Positions 19,801-27,988 of a stretch of 64,000 bases of DNA are shown here, one piece after another (positions within the stretch are counted from its first letter, which is position 1; every line of letters begins with the position of its first letter). Under the pieces are notes generated by a model. That model was not told where the DNA came from. It saw nothing but the letters and a program-made list of their open reading frames with translations, and made no database searches. A program made the translations under genes and the position numbers. Source of the DNA: Komarekiella atlantica HA4396-MV6 (GTDB taxonomy: Bacteria; Cyanobacteriota; Cyanobacteriia; Cyanobacteriales; Nostocaceae); contig JAHHHK010000020.1 of NCBI GenBank assembly GCA_019359395.1, positions 1 to 64,000 on the forward strand. The letters are read 5' to 3'.

Positions 19801-22800
19801 TTGTGATTTGTGTTAATAGTTGCTGGAATTCTTCTGGATGTTCTGGGTTGAGGGTAAATTCTGTTGGTGAGAGTTGTTGATACCTTTTTCCAGTAAATAC
19901 TAACGTACACACTGCTCCTACGGAACGCAGTTGAGTGGTTAATGTTTGGGCAATTCCCTGTTCATCTGCCAAAATTAACCAATTTGTGTCTAAAGATAAT
20001 CGAGACTCTGTCTGATTTACATCAGCTTGAGCAACAATTACTGTTTGCTGCGATAAAGCTTCTTCCAATCGATTAATTTCTGGTAAAGCGACTATTTGCG
20101 TAAAACCAGTTTGATTTAGCAATTGTTGCCACTTAGTTCTACTTAGTAGAGGATAGTCTGGTCGCAATTCCCAGTCGCTAAATTTCCACCAACCTTCTAA
20201 CAATCCAAAAATTAAATCTAACCATCTTTGATGCACTGTTCCTTCTAGTAACAGTAACAATCCCCCTGGTGCTAATAATTGCCGCACATGGGTCATGGTT
20301 TGAGTCAGATTAGCTGTGGCATGAAGCACATTGGCAGCAATAATCACATCGTACTGATGTGATTTGAATCCTTGTGTTGTGGGGTCTGCTTCTATATCTA
20401 GGGCTTGATAGCTGACAAACGGATAGTCTGAAAATTTTTCTTGGGCTTTGGTAGTGAATAACACCCCAATATCTGTAAACACATATTCCGTTTGGCTGGG
20501 ATTTAGATGAGGCAGAATATAGCTGGTGGTGCCTCCAGTACCTGCGCCAATTTCTAACAACCGTATCCCTCGGTGTTGTGGTAAATTTTCACTGGCTTGA
20601 GTAATGACTTTTTGCACTAAAGTGTTCATCACTTTAGCTACCGGGGATTCTTGATAGAGTTGAGTTGCAGTTGTTAAATCTCCTTCAGGGAATACTAGTT
20701 GTACTGGGTCGATGATTCCTTGTAATACTCCACTAAGTTGAGAGGCACAACGATGCAGCAAAGTCAACTCTGCGATCGCATCTGGATATTGATTGAGTAA
20801 GGTCTGGATTTTCGATTCTGGGTTAACTGCTTCTAAGTTTTCTAAAACTTGCCACTGCTGTTGATTTGCCTGTAAAATCCCCACTTCTGCTAGTATCTGG
20901 AGCATCCGATGGCACAATCTTTGGTGGCTAGAAACTATGCCTAAGCTTGTAACTGCAAAATCTGTGGAGAAAACTGCCCCTAGTGGAAATTGCCAGCCTA
21001 ATTGCAAAAATGCCTGAATTACATATTCTGCACTCAATTCTTCTAACTGAGTTGCAATTTTTGTGTAGCTCTTTAAGTCTGCTTGCGCTACTAATTCTGT
21101 TGAAGAGTGACTTAATTTATGCTCTATTTCCACAGGACTGAGCAAATAATCAGGAGGTAGCAAACGACCAAGACGAGGTTTGGCTTTCCATTCTACTTCG
21201 TACAGCCAATTGGTAATAGATTCTGGTTCAGTTTGGAGCAAGGCTTGAGGAGTTGCTCGTTTAACTTGTAAACCTGTAACTGTGGCAACGATTTCTCCTT
21301 CATCATTGACCAAAGTTACTTGCGTAGTGAAACTGTCTCCATTTTTGACATGGGGTACAGTTACTGATGCGATCGCCCACAAATTCAGTTTTGGACGACA
21401 ATAAACTCTAAACTGGTCAATTTTTACTGGTAAATAAGTTTGATTGCTGCCTATTTCTGGCAGTGCATGATTGATGACCTGCAAAGCAGCATCTAGCAAG
21501 GCTGGATGTAGTTGGTAGTCTGAAGCTTCTTCTACAAGTTCAAAAGGCAACTTAATCTTACCCAATGCCTGATTTGAACCCGACCACAACTGTTCAATTC
21601 CTTGGAAACTAACTCCGTAGTCAATACCTCGTTGGTGGTTTTGTTGATAATGTTGTTTGACTTCTACAGACCTAGTACACTCTATTTTGTATTTTTCTAG
21701 GTCTTCGGTTGCAAAAGTTTTGTTTGTTTTGTCAAGTCGGATTTTCCCTTGGGCATGAAGTATCCAAGGAACTTCGTCTTGATTTTCTTGTTGCTGTTGA
21801 GTAAATACTTGGAATTGGTAGCTTTCTTTTTCTAAGAGAGTAAGAATTGTCTGGACTGTTTTGATTTCCCCTGTTGGTAAAATCAACCCTCGTCCAATTA
21901 CTAAATCTTCTACTACCAGATTAGAAGTGCCAAGCCGATTCAGCCCTGCTGCTAGAGCCATTTCTAAGTAGGCAGTTGTCGGAAACAGAGCTTTATCAAA
22001 CACTCTATGATGGCTGAGGTAAGCTGGCTCATCTTCAGCAAGGAAAGATTCAAAACGATATTGTTTATCTAAACCTGCTAAGTAGAGTTTTTGACCTAGC
22101 AAGGGGTGAAGAACTATTCCCCTTAATAAGCATTGCTCTTTAGATCTTCTATTTTTGATTTCAATCCAATAGCGCTGGCGTTGAAAAGGATAAGTAGGCA
22201 AAACGAGTTTCTGACGCTGAAAATCGCGCTCAAATCCCGACCAATCAACAGCCACACCCTGCACATATAACTGCGCCAAACTCGAAAGCATCTGCTGCCA
22301 TTCACAAACACCAGCACGCATCGAAGCCAACCACACACCCACCTGTTGCGGTAAACACTGGCGTCCCAGACTCAACAAATGCGGTTGTGCCCCAACTTCT
22401 AAAAACACCTGATAACCCTGAGCCGACAAAGTCTGCATACTCTGGGCAAACATCACCGGCTGACATACATGGTCTAACCAATATTGCGCTGTTGTAATTC
22501 GCTCATCTGCAATCTCTCCAGTCAGGTTGGATATTAGCGGGATTTGCGGCTGATGGTAGGTGATTTGATTGGCAATTACTTCAAACTCTGCCAACATCGG
22601 TGTCATCAATGGCGAATGAAACGCGTGGGATACTTGCAAGCGTTTTGTTTTGATATTTTGAGATGACAATTGCTGACAAATCGCTGCTAGTGCTGTCTTT
22701 TCTCCAGAAATCACTACACTTTCTGGTGCATTAATCGCTGCCAGAGAAACTGTGTTTTTATGCTCACTCAGCAGTGATTGCACTTGTTGTGCTGATGCCA

Positions 22801-24898
22801 TCACTGCTACCATTTCGCCTTCAACACTCAACTGTTGCATCAAACAACCTCTGGCTGCAATCAGTTTCAGACCATCTTCTAAACTCATGATTCCAGCTAT
22901 GGTTGCCGCTACGTATTCACCAACGCTGTGACCGACTACTATATCTGGTTTGATTCCCCATGATTGCCACAATTGCCCTAGGGCATACTCGATTGCAAAC
23001 ACTGCTGGTTGGGTGTAGCTTGTTTGATTGAGCCGAGATAAATCTTGTGCTTGAGTTGTACATGGATAAAGTATTTCTACTAGAGGATGCTCTAGTTGAC
23101 TATCCAGGATTTGCTGACATTGGTCTATGGCTGCCCGAAATACTGCTTGGGTTTGATACAGTTGTCTTCCCATGTTCACATATTGCGAACCTTGACCTGT
23201 GAACAAAAATGCTATTTTTCTTGGGCTGCTACTGCTGGATATTTGTCCTGATGTTATCCCTGGTAGTTGTTCTTTGCTTTGGTATTGATGCAGTTTTTCT
23301 GCTAATTCTTGTTTATTCGCGGCGATGAATGCCACTCGCTGATTAAAGTGGGCACGTCCTGTGTTCGCTGTGTAGCAGATGTCTGCTAGTTCTGTTTGGC
23401 TGTTGCTTGTTAGATATTTGTGATAGTTTTTGACTAACTCTTGCAGTGCTGTTTCTGTTTTTGCTGATAGTGTTAGTATCTCTAATGACCGTTCTATATA
23501 ATCTTCATTTTTGATAACATTTTGATTCTGCAATTGAGAGGGTACTTCTTCCAACACTATATGAGCATTGGTACCACCAATACCAAAAGCACTTACCCCA
23601 CTGCGCCGTGGTATTATTTCACCTTCTTGTGTTTTAATTTGCTCCCAATTCTGATTTTCTAAGACAATATAGAATGGACTACCGTCTAACTTAATATGCG
23701 GATTTAATTGTTCAAAGTTAAGTAGCTTGGGTAATTTTCTATGTTTCATTGCTAACAGAACTTTAATTACCCCTGCAATTCCCGCAGCACCTTCCAAATG
23801 CCCTACATTGGTTTTTACTGTTCCTAAACCACAATAAGAGTGCTTAGATTGAGTTAGTTCATACTCTCCTTGCGCTTCCTTTTGTCTGAAAGCTCTTTTG
23901 AGACCGTTAATTTCAATTGGATCTCCTAAAGGAGTACCAGTCCCGTGAGTTTCGATGTAAGAAATAGTATTAGGAGCAATGCCAGCTTTTTTATGGGCAG
24001 CACGAATTACTTTGGCTTGAGCATAAATATTTGGAGAGGTTAAAGTTCTTGCTTTTCCACCATGATTAACAGCGCTTCCTTTGATCACACCATGGATATG
24101 ATCTTGGTCTTGAATGGCTTTATCTAGGGGTTTTAATAAAATTACCCCAGCTCCTTCTCCACGCACATAACCATCCGCTCCACTGTCGAAAGTTTTACAT
24201 TGTCCCTTTGGAGACAACATATTCTGCTGACTCATTTGGATGTATGTTATTGGTGACAATAACACACTAATTCCACCCACTAATGCTTGCTCACATTCCT
24301 GTTCTTTCAAAGCATTAATAGCCTGATGAATAGCAACTAAAGAACTTGAGCAAGCTGTATCAACAGGAAGACTTGGACCAGAAAAATTAAAATAAGCAGA
24401 AATTCGATTTGGAATCATAGTAGTCCAACTGCCTGTTCCACTATGCACATCAATCTCTTCCTCATTCAAAGTCAGAATTGAGTCATAACTACAAGCCCCA
24501 ATAAAAACACCTATAGGACTACCTGATAATTCCAGTGGTGAATATCCAGCATCTTCTAAACACAACCAGCTCAACTCCAGCATTAATCTTTGCTGAGGAT
24601 CGATTCGGATGGCTTCACGAGGAGAAATGCTAAAAAATGAAGCATCAAACTGATCTACTTCTTGAACAAACCCACCCCATTTACTAATACTTTTATTAGG
24701 TTGTTGATCCAATGGGGAATAAAAATTTCTCAGCTGCCATCTTTCAGGAGGAATTTCAGTAATGCTATTTACTCCATCTTCTAGATTTTGCCAGAATTGG
24801 TTGTAATCATTAGCTCCAGGAAAACGGCAAGCCATACCAATAATAGCAATTTCGCCTTGCCATTTAGTTAATGATCGAGAAATATTCTTATTTGTCAT
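13886..24898 (-). CDS. Hybrid PKS-NRPS, KS-AT-DH-cMT-ER-KR-ACP-Cy-A(Cys)-PCP
   Basis: A ~3,670-residue megasynthase (approximate residues). KS 15-445 has Cys in VDTACSSSL; AT 560-870 has GHSVGEY and HAFH (malonyl). DH 930-1220 has H-R-V-F-D in place of HxxxG; C-methyltransferase 1380-1630 has LEIGAGTGGTT. ER 1855-2185 and KR 2200-2400 (GGLGGLG) follow, but the usual KR Tyr reads His in GQGNHSAANAF. ACP has MGIDSLMAVEL. The cyclisation domain (2575-3000) has YWLGRQ and DxxxxDxxS as DLLIADAWS. The adenylation domain (3050-3560) pocket reads D-L-Y-N-L-S-L-I-W, the cysteine code. PCP has IGGNSLLLI. It should load an acyl unit, extend, methylate and reduce it, then form a thiazoline with Cys. I use the ATG at 24898; a GTG at 24934 sits inside a palindrome. 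Confidence 0.93.
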   Translation of the reverse strand: MTNKNISRSLTKWQGEIAIIGMACRFPGANDYNQFWQNLEDGVNSITEIPPERWQLRNFYSPLDQQPNKSISKWGGFVQEVDQFDASFFSISPREAIRIDPQQRLMLELSWLCLEDAGYSPLELSGSPIGVFIGACSYDSILTLNEEEIDVHSGTGSWTTMIPNRISAYFNFSGPSLPVDTACSSSLVAIHQAINALKEQECEQALVGGISVLLSPITYIQMSQQNMLSPKGQCKTFDSGADGYVRGEGAGVILLKPLDKAIQDQDHIHGVIKGSAVNHGGKARTLTSPNIYAQAKVIRAAHKKAGIAPNTISYIETHGTGTPLGDPIEINGLKRAFRQKEAQGEYELTQSKHSYCGLGTVKTNVGHLEGAAGIAGVIKVLLAMKHRKLPKLLNFEQLNPHIKLDGSPFYIVLENQNWEQIKTQEGEIIPRRSGVSAFGIGGTNAHIVLEEVPSQLQNQNVIKNEDYIERSLEILTLSAKTETALQELVKNYHKYLTSNSQTELADICYTANTGRAHFNQRVAFIAANKQELAEKLHQYQSKEQLPGITSGQISSSSSPRKIAFLFTGQGSQYVNMGRQLYQTQAVFRAAIDQCQQILDSQLEHPLVEILYPCTTQAQDLSRLNQTSYTQPAVFAIEYALGQLWQSWGIKPDIVVGHSVGEYVAATIAGIMSLEDGLKLIAARGCLMQQLSVEGEMVAVMASAQQVQSLLSEHKNTVSLAAINAPESVVISGEKTALAAICQQLSSQNIKTKRLQVSHAFHSPLMTPMLAEFEVIANQITYHQPQIPLISNLTGEIADERITTAQYWLDHVCQPVMFAQSMQTLSAQGYQVFLEVGAQPHLLSLGRQCLPQQVGVWLASMRAGVCEWQQMLSSLAQLYVQGVAVDWSGFERDFQRQKLVLPTYPFQRQRYWIEIKNRRSKEQCLLRGIVLHPLLGQKLYLAGLDKQYRFESFLAEDEPAYLSHHRVFDKALFPTTAYLEMALAAGLNRLGTSNLVVEDLVIGRGLILPTGEIKTVQTILTLLEKESYQFQVFTQQQQENQDEVPWILHAQGKIRLDKTNKTFATEDLEKYKIECTRSVEVKQHYQQNHQRGIDYGVSFQGIEQLWSGSNQALGKIKLPFELVEEASDYQLHPALLDAALQVINHALPEIGSNQTYLPVKIDQFRVYCRPKLNLWAIASVTVPHVKNGDSFTTQVTLVNDEGEIVATVTGLQVKRATPQALLQTEPESITNWLYEVEWKAKPRLGRLLPPDYLLSPVEIEHKLSHSSTELVAQADLKSYTKIATQLEELSAEYVIQAFLQLGWQFPLGAVFSTDFAVTSLGIVSSHQRLCHRMLQILAEVGILQANQQQWQVLENLEAVNPESKIQTLLNQYPDAIAELTLLHRCASQLSGVLQGIIDPVQLVFPEGDLTTATQLYQESPVAKVMNTLVQKVITQASENLPQHRGIRLLEIGAGTGGTTSYILPHLNPSQTEYVFTDIGVLFTTKAQEKFSDYPFVSYQALDIEADPTTQGFKSHQYDVIIAANVLHATANLTQTMTHVRQLLAPGGLLLLLEGTVHQRWLDLIFGLLEGWWKFSDWELRPDYPLLSRTKWQQLLNQTGFTQIVALPEINRLEEALSQQTVIVAQADVNQTESRLSLDTNWLILADEQGIAQTLTTQLRSVGAVCTLVFTGKRYQQLSPTEFTLNPEHPEEFQQLLTQITTHSPNLYGVVQCWTLEAGIGQTISGQELQSLTKLGCGTTLSLVQALVKGKLSQPPRLWLVTQGAQAVPDSIPVVSGVAQSSLWGMGKVIDLEHPELKCVRIDLDPNQTVEKKGLALWSEIWSEDQEDQIALREDWRYVARLVSSRLRQQTLDQQQMPTQPFRLTVSERGTLDNLILQPTTRHSPKPDEVEIRVRATGLNFLDVVAALGLIPKQVDGISQQHLLEMDSFGRECAGEIVAVGERVTELKVGDSVIAMAAGSFSQYVIVNAQFVAIKPDNLNFEEAASIPVNFLTAYYALHHVAQISAGDRILIHAAAGGTGMAAVQIAKLAGAEVFATASPPKWEALRTMGVQHIMNSRNVDFAEQVMEITQGEGVNIVFNSLTSGDFITKSLSVVSPQGRFVEIGKRGVWNSSQVAQVRPDVSYWVVDLVRESQQQPELIQSMLQELLSKFSGGLLKPPSLQIFAIANVINAFRYMQQAKHVGKIVVTQTAQPTHTVTSTPLKFREDGTYLITGGLGGLGLLVARWMVEQGAKHLVLVSRRLPDDAAASKLAELKAAGTQVIVETADVSEYAAMARVLDNINQSTPPLAGIIHSVGVLSDGVLQNQSWSSFEQVMAPKVQGAWHLHQLTQNQPLDFFVLFSSAASLLGSPGQGNHSAANAFLDALAHYRKAMGLSGLSIHWGAVAQIGEAAERGADIRAQQSGMGAIAPDQVIKALEVIMSNTAVEVGVVPIDWSAWQDKVAKWPFLADWENASSTTVTQNEQLLEKLKQITGNERENILITHLQNEIAQVLSMKTADIDAKQPLNLMGIDSLMAVELRNRIKTKLEVDVPITKFIEGDSIISLSAEISQQLSQSEQTPSETSLPTLVTNPDQRYQPFPLNEIQQAYWLGRQQIFDLGNIATHIYIEVDCENLNLEHLNQAWQKLIAHHDMLRMVVVADAQQQVLQQVPIYEIKVLDLAQEPAQTITSELEVIREQMSHEILPADQWPLFNIQATRLNQHTRLHISLDLLIADAWSIYLIFTQWMQLYKAPESSLPALELSFRDYVLGELALKDTPQYHRSQKYWFDRLDSLPPAPEIPLSQPISAINQPRFQRRSAKLTPTHWQQLQQKARKANLTPSGLLLTAFADILNLWSKSPKFTINLTLFNRLPIHPQVNQLVGDFTSLILLEVDNSVATPFINRAQKLQKQLWQDLEHNYVSAVEVQRELRRRGRSQPMGVVFTSTLGLGSLANEDLGEGFGLKQLGEMVYSVAQTPQVWLDHQVLEEKGALVLNWDAVADLFPEDLLDQMFAAYCDWLRQLATSDEPWSKTHHQLLSPEQLTLQTQINQTAKNLSEETLHSLFIKQVQAQSESPAIITTNKVLSYQELYKRSHHLGYELRRSGVQPNTLVAVVMEKGWEQVVAVLGILMSGGAYLPIDPGLPQERQWYLLAQAEVKQVLIQSHLQESLCWPEGTTCWSVDTQEIAALDLPVLEPVQTPEDLAYVIYTSGSTGLPKGVMIDHRGAVNTILDINQRFQVKPSDRILALSALNFDLSVYDIFGILAAGGTIVIPAPTGTKDPAHWIELITTYQITIWNSVPALMQILVEYLSGKSQQSTNDLRVALLSGDWLPINLPDKIRSLWSDAQVISLGGATEASIWSISYDIDQVNSNWKSIPYGKPLINQRFYVLNELMDVRPIWVPGQLYIGGVGLALGYWKNEQKTQASFIIHPITQERLYKTGDLGRYLPDGNIEFLGREDFQVKINGYRVELGEIEAALQQITGIKEAVVSAVGDSQQSKRLVAYILLNSSLIAEADKQNDVTPLSQESNSITKHLRQHLKEKLPEYMVPTNYVVMEAWPLTANGKVDRQRLPKPEESTRSNLEYVVPQTETERKIAAVLRELLCIETVGIYDNFYDIGGNSLLLIRVQNKLQDIFNIELKVVDLFTYPTIYSLSQYIAGNEDNSAEIGKNIGNNRLQKRTAIKEKGNIRKTLRNQK
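22160..23494. repeat. 1,335-bp identical repeat covering the AT domain, copy 2
   Basis: This is the partner of 10999-12333. It encodes the AT domain and its linkers in the hybrid megasynthase. Outside the block the flanking KS domains differ clearly in sequence, which suggests conversion of the AT region alone and not duplication of a whole module. Confidence 0.95.
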
Positions 24899-24928
24899 AT
24901 ATGTATTATATTTTTTCTCATTTTTTTG

Positions 24929-24947
24929 CCTCACTAATATTGTGAGG
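24929..24947. promoter_or_regulatory. Palindrome upstream of the megasynthase gene
   Basis: CCTCAC-TAATATT-GTGAGG is a perfect 6-bp inverted repeat around a 7-base centre, 31 bp upstream of the ATG at 24898. It may be an operator for a dimeric regulator or a leader hairpin. The alternative GTG start would lie inside it. Confidence 0.4.
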
Positions 24948-25838
24948 TCAGTGATTGTGTATATAGTTTTAAACTAGGATTTAACCCTAATTAACTATAT
25001 GTTTTCAGGGTCTATCTAGGAAATATTTGAACTAGTTTTCTTCACACATTAATAGATAAAATGTCTGGTGTATTAGCACAACCCCATATTGAGATCAAAT
25101 TATCTAAAATGGTATGACGTTTATGTATATCAACGGAAACTTGACCCAAAATTTGGGCTGTGGAACCTACTTTTATATCGTTAGTATGATTTATGCAGTA
25201 ATTGCAAAGTTGGTATTGAATAGCCCTACTTTTTAAGATTTCCTTTATAAATCACATCTGAAATTAGATTACTTGGTCAAACGCTAAAGGTCAAGCAACA
25301 AAACTCAGTAAATCGAAAATTTTGTCCACAAAAAGTTATGTTGCAGAGGTATTCAAGAATAGTTAATTGTATAAAGAGTAACTGAGATATCGCGTTTATA
25401 CTTAAAATTTTGAGCAAGTTCGCTTGCTAAATGGTTGATTGATCTCTAAAGATTTCTTATTCAGGATCGGCTTTGAATCCCTACTCCTTCAATGGGATTT
25501 CTAGTTTTTTCAACTTCACCAACAGTTATCAGAATAAGGTATGTTTCTATACATAAACAACTAGTAGAATTTAGTGGTACTGAGATAAAAGATATTTATC
25601 AGAAATTGTTTGTTTGCAGCTTATCAATAAAATTGATGAATGATTTGTAGTTGATCAATAAAGCCGACAAATCGCTTGTAGTCAATATTCTGGCTCGATT
25701 TCAGCCTGATTTATGGGTAAAAAAACTCTTTTTTAACCTAATTTGCTCTTTTTTTTAACTTCTTTGTTACACGATTTAGTTTAAAGTATGGTGCAGGTAA
25801 CTGTATTGCATTTTTAGCTGCTTAAGGAATCAAAAACT
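24948..25838. other. Long divergent intergenic region between the PKS operon and a PEP-CTERM gene
   Basis: About 890 bp, AT-rich, without a convincing gene. A 70-codon stop-free stretch on the minus strand (25042-25251) has no ATG or GTG. Around 25623-25686 there are two imperfect ~32-bp direct repeats, each starting ATCAATAAA and ending TTGTAGTTG or TTGTAGTCA, upstream of the PEP-CTERM gene. Promoters for both directions should lie here. Confidence 0.45.
25764..25792 (+). promoter_or_regulatory. Candidate sigma-70-type promoter for the PEP-CTERM gene
   Basis: TTGTTA (25764-25769) and TATGGT (25787-25792) are 17 bp apart, about 45 bp before the ATG. The match to consensus is moderate. Confidence 0.3.
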
Positions 25839-26459
25839 ATGATGCCACTTCTGAAGAAAATTTCTAGTGTAGCCATTTGTACAGCTGCTATTAGTTGCGC
25901 TGTTGTAGAAGCTAAGCCAGCTCATGCAGTAAATCTGACGATGAAAGCTCTTTTAAACTCTGCTGTAGAGTTTGACGGTTTTATAGAACTGCGGGACAAC
26001 TGGCAATCAGACAGCTATTACACTAACGCTGATTTAGTAAAACTGACTCTAAATTCAGTGAAAGTAAATTCCTCAAATGTTCCATTCTCTCCTCGTCCCG
26101 CAGAACTAGTTGATTTTACAGGCTCTTCTTTTAGTGTTCCTGTGGATAAAATTCTAAGTGGTATCATTCCAGATGATAATAATGGAACATGGGTAGGTAA
26201 CTCTGCTGATGGTACAGTAACCTCAGTCATACGTTGGGGTAACAATACATCATCTGCTGGCAGTCCATTAGAGTATGCTGTGAATATAGGAGGAGCAGGG
26301 TTAAGTGACCTTGTACCCGCGGGAAATGTTAGTGATGTCTTTTCAGTAAAATTTACACCTGTACCTGAACCTACTTCTATCCTAGGATTTTTAACAGCTG
26401 GTCTTTTTGGTGCAGGTTTGAAGATGAAGCGCAAGTACTCTGGAAAAATCTCTGAGTAG
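25839..26459 (+). CDS. PEP-CTERM exported protein
   Basis: This 206-residue protein has a signal peptide (MMPLLKKISSVAICTAAIS, with cleavage near KPAHA) and a C-terminal PEP-CTERM signal (VPEPTSILGFLTAGLFGAG, then KMKRK). The body of about 140 residues is polar and Asn/Ser-rich. It looks like a beta-sandwich type secreted domain, but I cannot assign it. An AAGGAATC ribosome binding site lies about 11 bases before the ATG. It diverges from the PKS-NRPS operon across a 0.9-kb spacer, so a functional link is possible but unproven. A strong hairpin follows the stop. Confidence 0.82.
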   Translation: MMPLLKKISSVAICTAAISCAVVEAKPAHAVNLTMKALLNSAVEFDGFIELRDNWQSDSYYTNADLVKLTLNSVKVNSSNVPFSPRPAELVDFTGSSFSVPVDKILSGIIPDDNNGTWVGNSADGTVTSVIRWGNNTSSAGSPLEYAVNIGGAGLSDLVPAGNVSDVFSVKFTPVPEPTSILGFLTAGLFGAGLKMKRKYSGKISE

Positions 26460-26536
26460 TTGGTAATAGCTATTGCTCCTTGGAAGTTACATGATTAACT
26501 TCTTGCAATAGAAGTTGTATTAAGCAGGAAAAATAT

Positions 26537-26572
26537 ACACAGCTTAAAGCTAATTCTAGCTTTAAGCTGTGT
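26537..26572 (+). terminator. Strong hairpin after the PEP-CTERM gene
   Basis: A 15-bp perfect stem, ACACAGCTTAAAGCT with its complement around the loop AATTCT, lies 78 bp after the stop. No T-run follows, so it may be a rho-independent-like terminator or an mRNA end stabiliser. The bases from here to 26847 hold no other recognised feature. Confidence 0.45.
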
Positions 26573-26847
26573 GACTTGACTACTAACAAACGAGTCAGAG
26601 GTTCTGCCACTCTAACTTTGTAAATTCAATAGTTATATCTCCGCATAGCCAAAGTTCAGAATGTACTACTTTTGATTGGAATTGAGAAGAATTTACTAGT
26701 CATCGTTTTTTGGCGGGTCGTCTATTAAAATATCATTGTTTAAGTTAGTATATTCTTAAAAAGATAGTTACTAAAATACAAGATATATAGTAGTTTTATT
26801 TTACAGATGTGCAAGATTTAGTTCTGAATTCATAGGTTAGTTAAAAG

Positions 26848-27237
26848 ATGCAACCATTAGATACTGTCTCCATTCTCAAACAAGACTACGACAAATTTCC
26901 CAACGACCAAAATTACAGTATATACGCAGAGAATTTCTATTTTGAAGATCCTTTTAATAAGTTTCATGGCGTTGAAATGTATAAGCAAATGATTGCTTTG
27001 ATCAGCGATGGGCTGATTAATATAGAACTTAATCTCCTTGAACTTACTCAGTCTGGAAACATAATCAAAACTCAATGGATGCTCAGTTGGACTGCCCCAT
27101 TTCCATGGCAACCTAGGGTTAATATACCAGGACGGAGTGAAGCAGAATTAAATGATGATGGGCTAATTGTTAAGCATATTGATTATTGGGATATACCTGC
27201 CTCTGATGTTTTAAAGCAGCTTTTTCAATTAATATAG
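26848..27237 (+). CDS. DUF2358-like (SnoaL/NTF2-type fold) protein
   Basis: A 129-residue protein with FYFEDPFNKFHGVEMYKQMI near residues 30-50, followed by alternating strands (IIKTQWMLSWTAPFPWQP) and the end pattern GLIVKHIDYWDIP. This is the layout of cyanobacterial and plant DUF2358 proteins, which share the NTF2/SnoaL cone fold. Fold members include small-molecule cyclases and binding proteins, but the role of this family is unknown. It is soluble, with no signal peptide. It lies upstream of the lipocalin-like and devB-like genes on the same strand with gaps of about 260 and 235 bp, so co-transcription is possible. Confidence 0.7.
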   Translation: MQPLDTVSILKQDYDKFPNDQNYSIYAENFYFEDPFNKFHGVEMYKQMIALISDGLINIELNLLELTQSGNIIKTQWMLSWTAPFPWQPRVNIPGRSEAELNDDGLIVKHIDYWDIPASDVLKQLFQLI

Positions 27238-27499
27238 TTCCTTGGTGGTGTTATAAATGATAACAAAACTTCTTTACAAAGCAACCGCCAAGATTATCAA
27301 AAGGTAGATGAACAAGAGTGTTAGATATCTGAAATCGCGTCAGTTGCGATCAAAGCTATAAGTTTTTCTTTACAGCAGCGATCGCTATTTACTTAAACTA
27401 TCTATGTCAATAGCAAGATTGTACAGATATCACCTATCTGCATTTAATTATTTGCCAAAAATGAGGTTAATAATAAAGTAGTAATCAACAGGATAAATA

Positions 27500-27988
27500 A
27501 TGATACAAAGTATAGTTTCAAAAAATAATTTGGTAGGAACTTGGAAGCTAATTGATTTTAAATCTATAGATTCACAAAAAAAAATTGATTATCCATTTGG
27601 TAAAAGTCCTGTTGGCTATATCATCTATACTCAGGATGGCTATATGTCTGCCTCGATTATGACAAGTGATCGTCTTAATCTTGAAATGTCGATCGCAGAA
27701 ATGCAGAAATTTAGAAATATTGCATTGGAACCGCGGTTAATAGGAGACATATTAAAATACATAAAAGCAATTTTGAGATATTTCCAGGCGGCAAGAAACT
27801 ACATTTCTTATAGCGGTCAATATGAAATTATAGATAACAGAGTTATTCACCACGTTGAAGTTAGTTTAGTTCCCGATTGGACTGGTACAGACTTGGAACG
27901 GACTATTGAATTCTCTGGAGATCAGCTTGTACTAATTTCACCTCCTGCCGGAAATGTATCTTTTCATCTGACTTGGCAACGTGTCTAA
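27500..27988 (+). CDS. Lipocalin-like domain protein
   Basis: A 162-residue single-domain protein. NLVGTWKLIDFKSID at the N-terminus, the central PVGYIIYTQDGYMSA and the late strand LVLISPPAGN match the lipocalin-like family (Lipocalin_5 type), which forms a small beta barrel. In several microbes and fungi such proteins occur beside polyketide genes and may bind or cyclise hydrophobic products. Here it lies between the PKS-NRPS operon and a DevB/DevC-type exporter, which makes a role in handling a lipid or polyketide plausible. There is no signal peptide. Confidence 0.7.
   Translation: MIQSIVSKNNLVGTWKLIDFKSIDSQKKIDYPFGKSPVGYIIYTQDGYMSASIMTSDRLNLEMSIAEMQKFRNIALEPRLIGDILKYIKAILRYFQAARNYISYSGQYEIIDNRVIHHVEVSLVPDWTGTDLERTIEFSGDQLVLISPPAGNVSFHLTWQRV

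Noticed and set aside
25480-25500. tRNA-like fragment (TTTGAATCCCTACTCC)
   Set aside because: No matching acceptor, D or anticodon arms could be folded around it.
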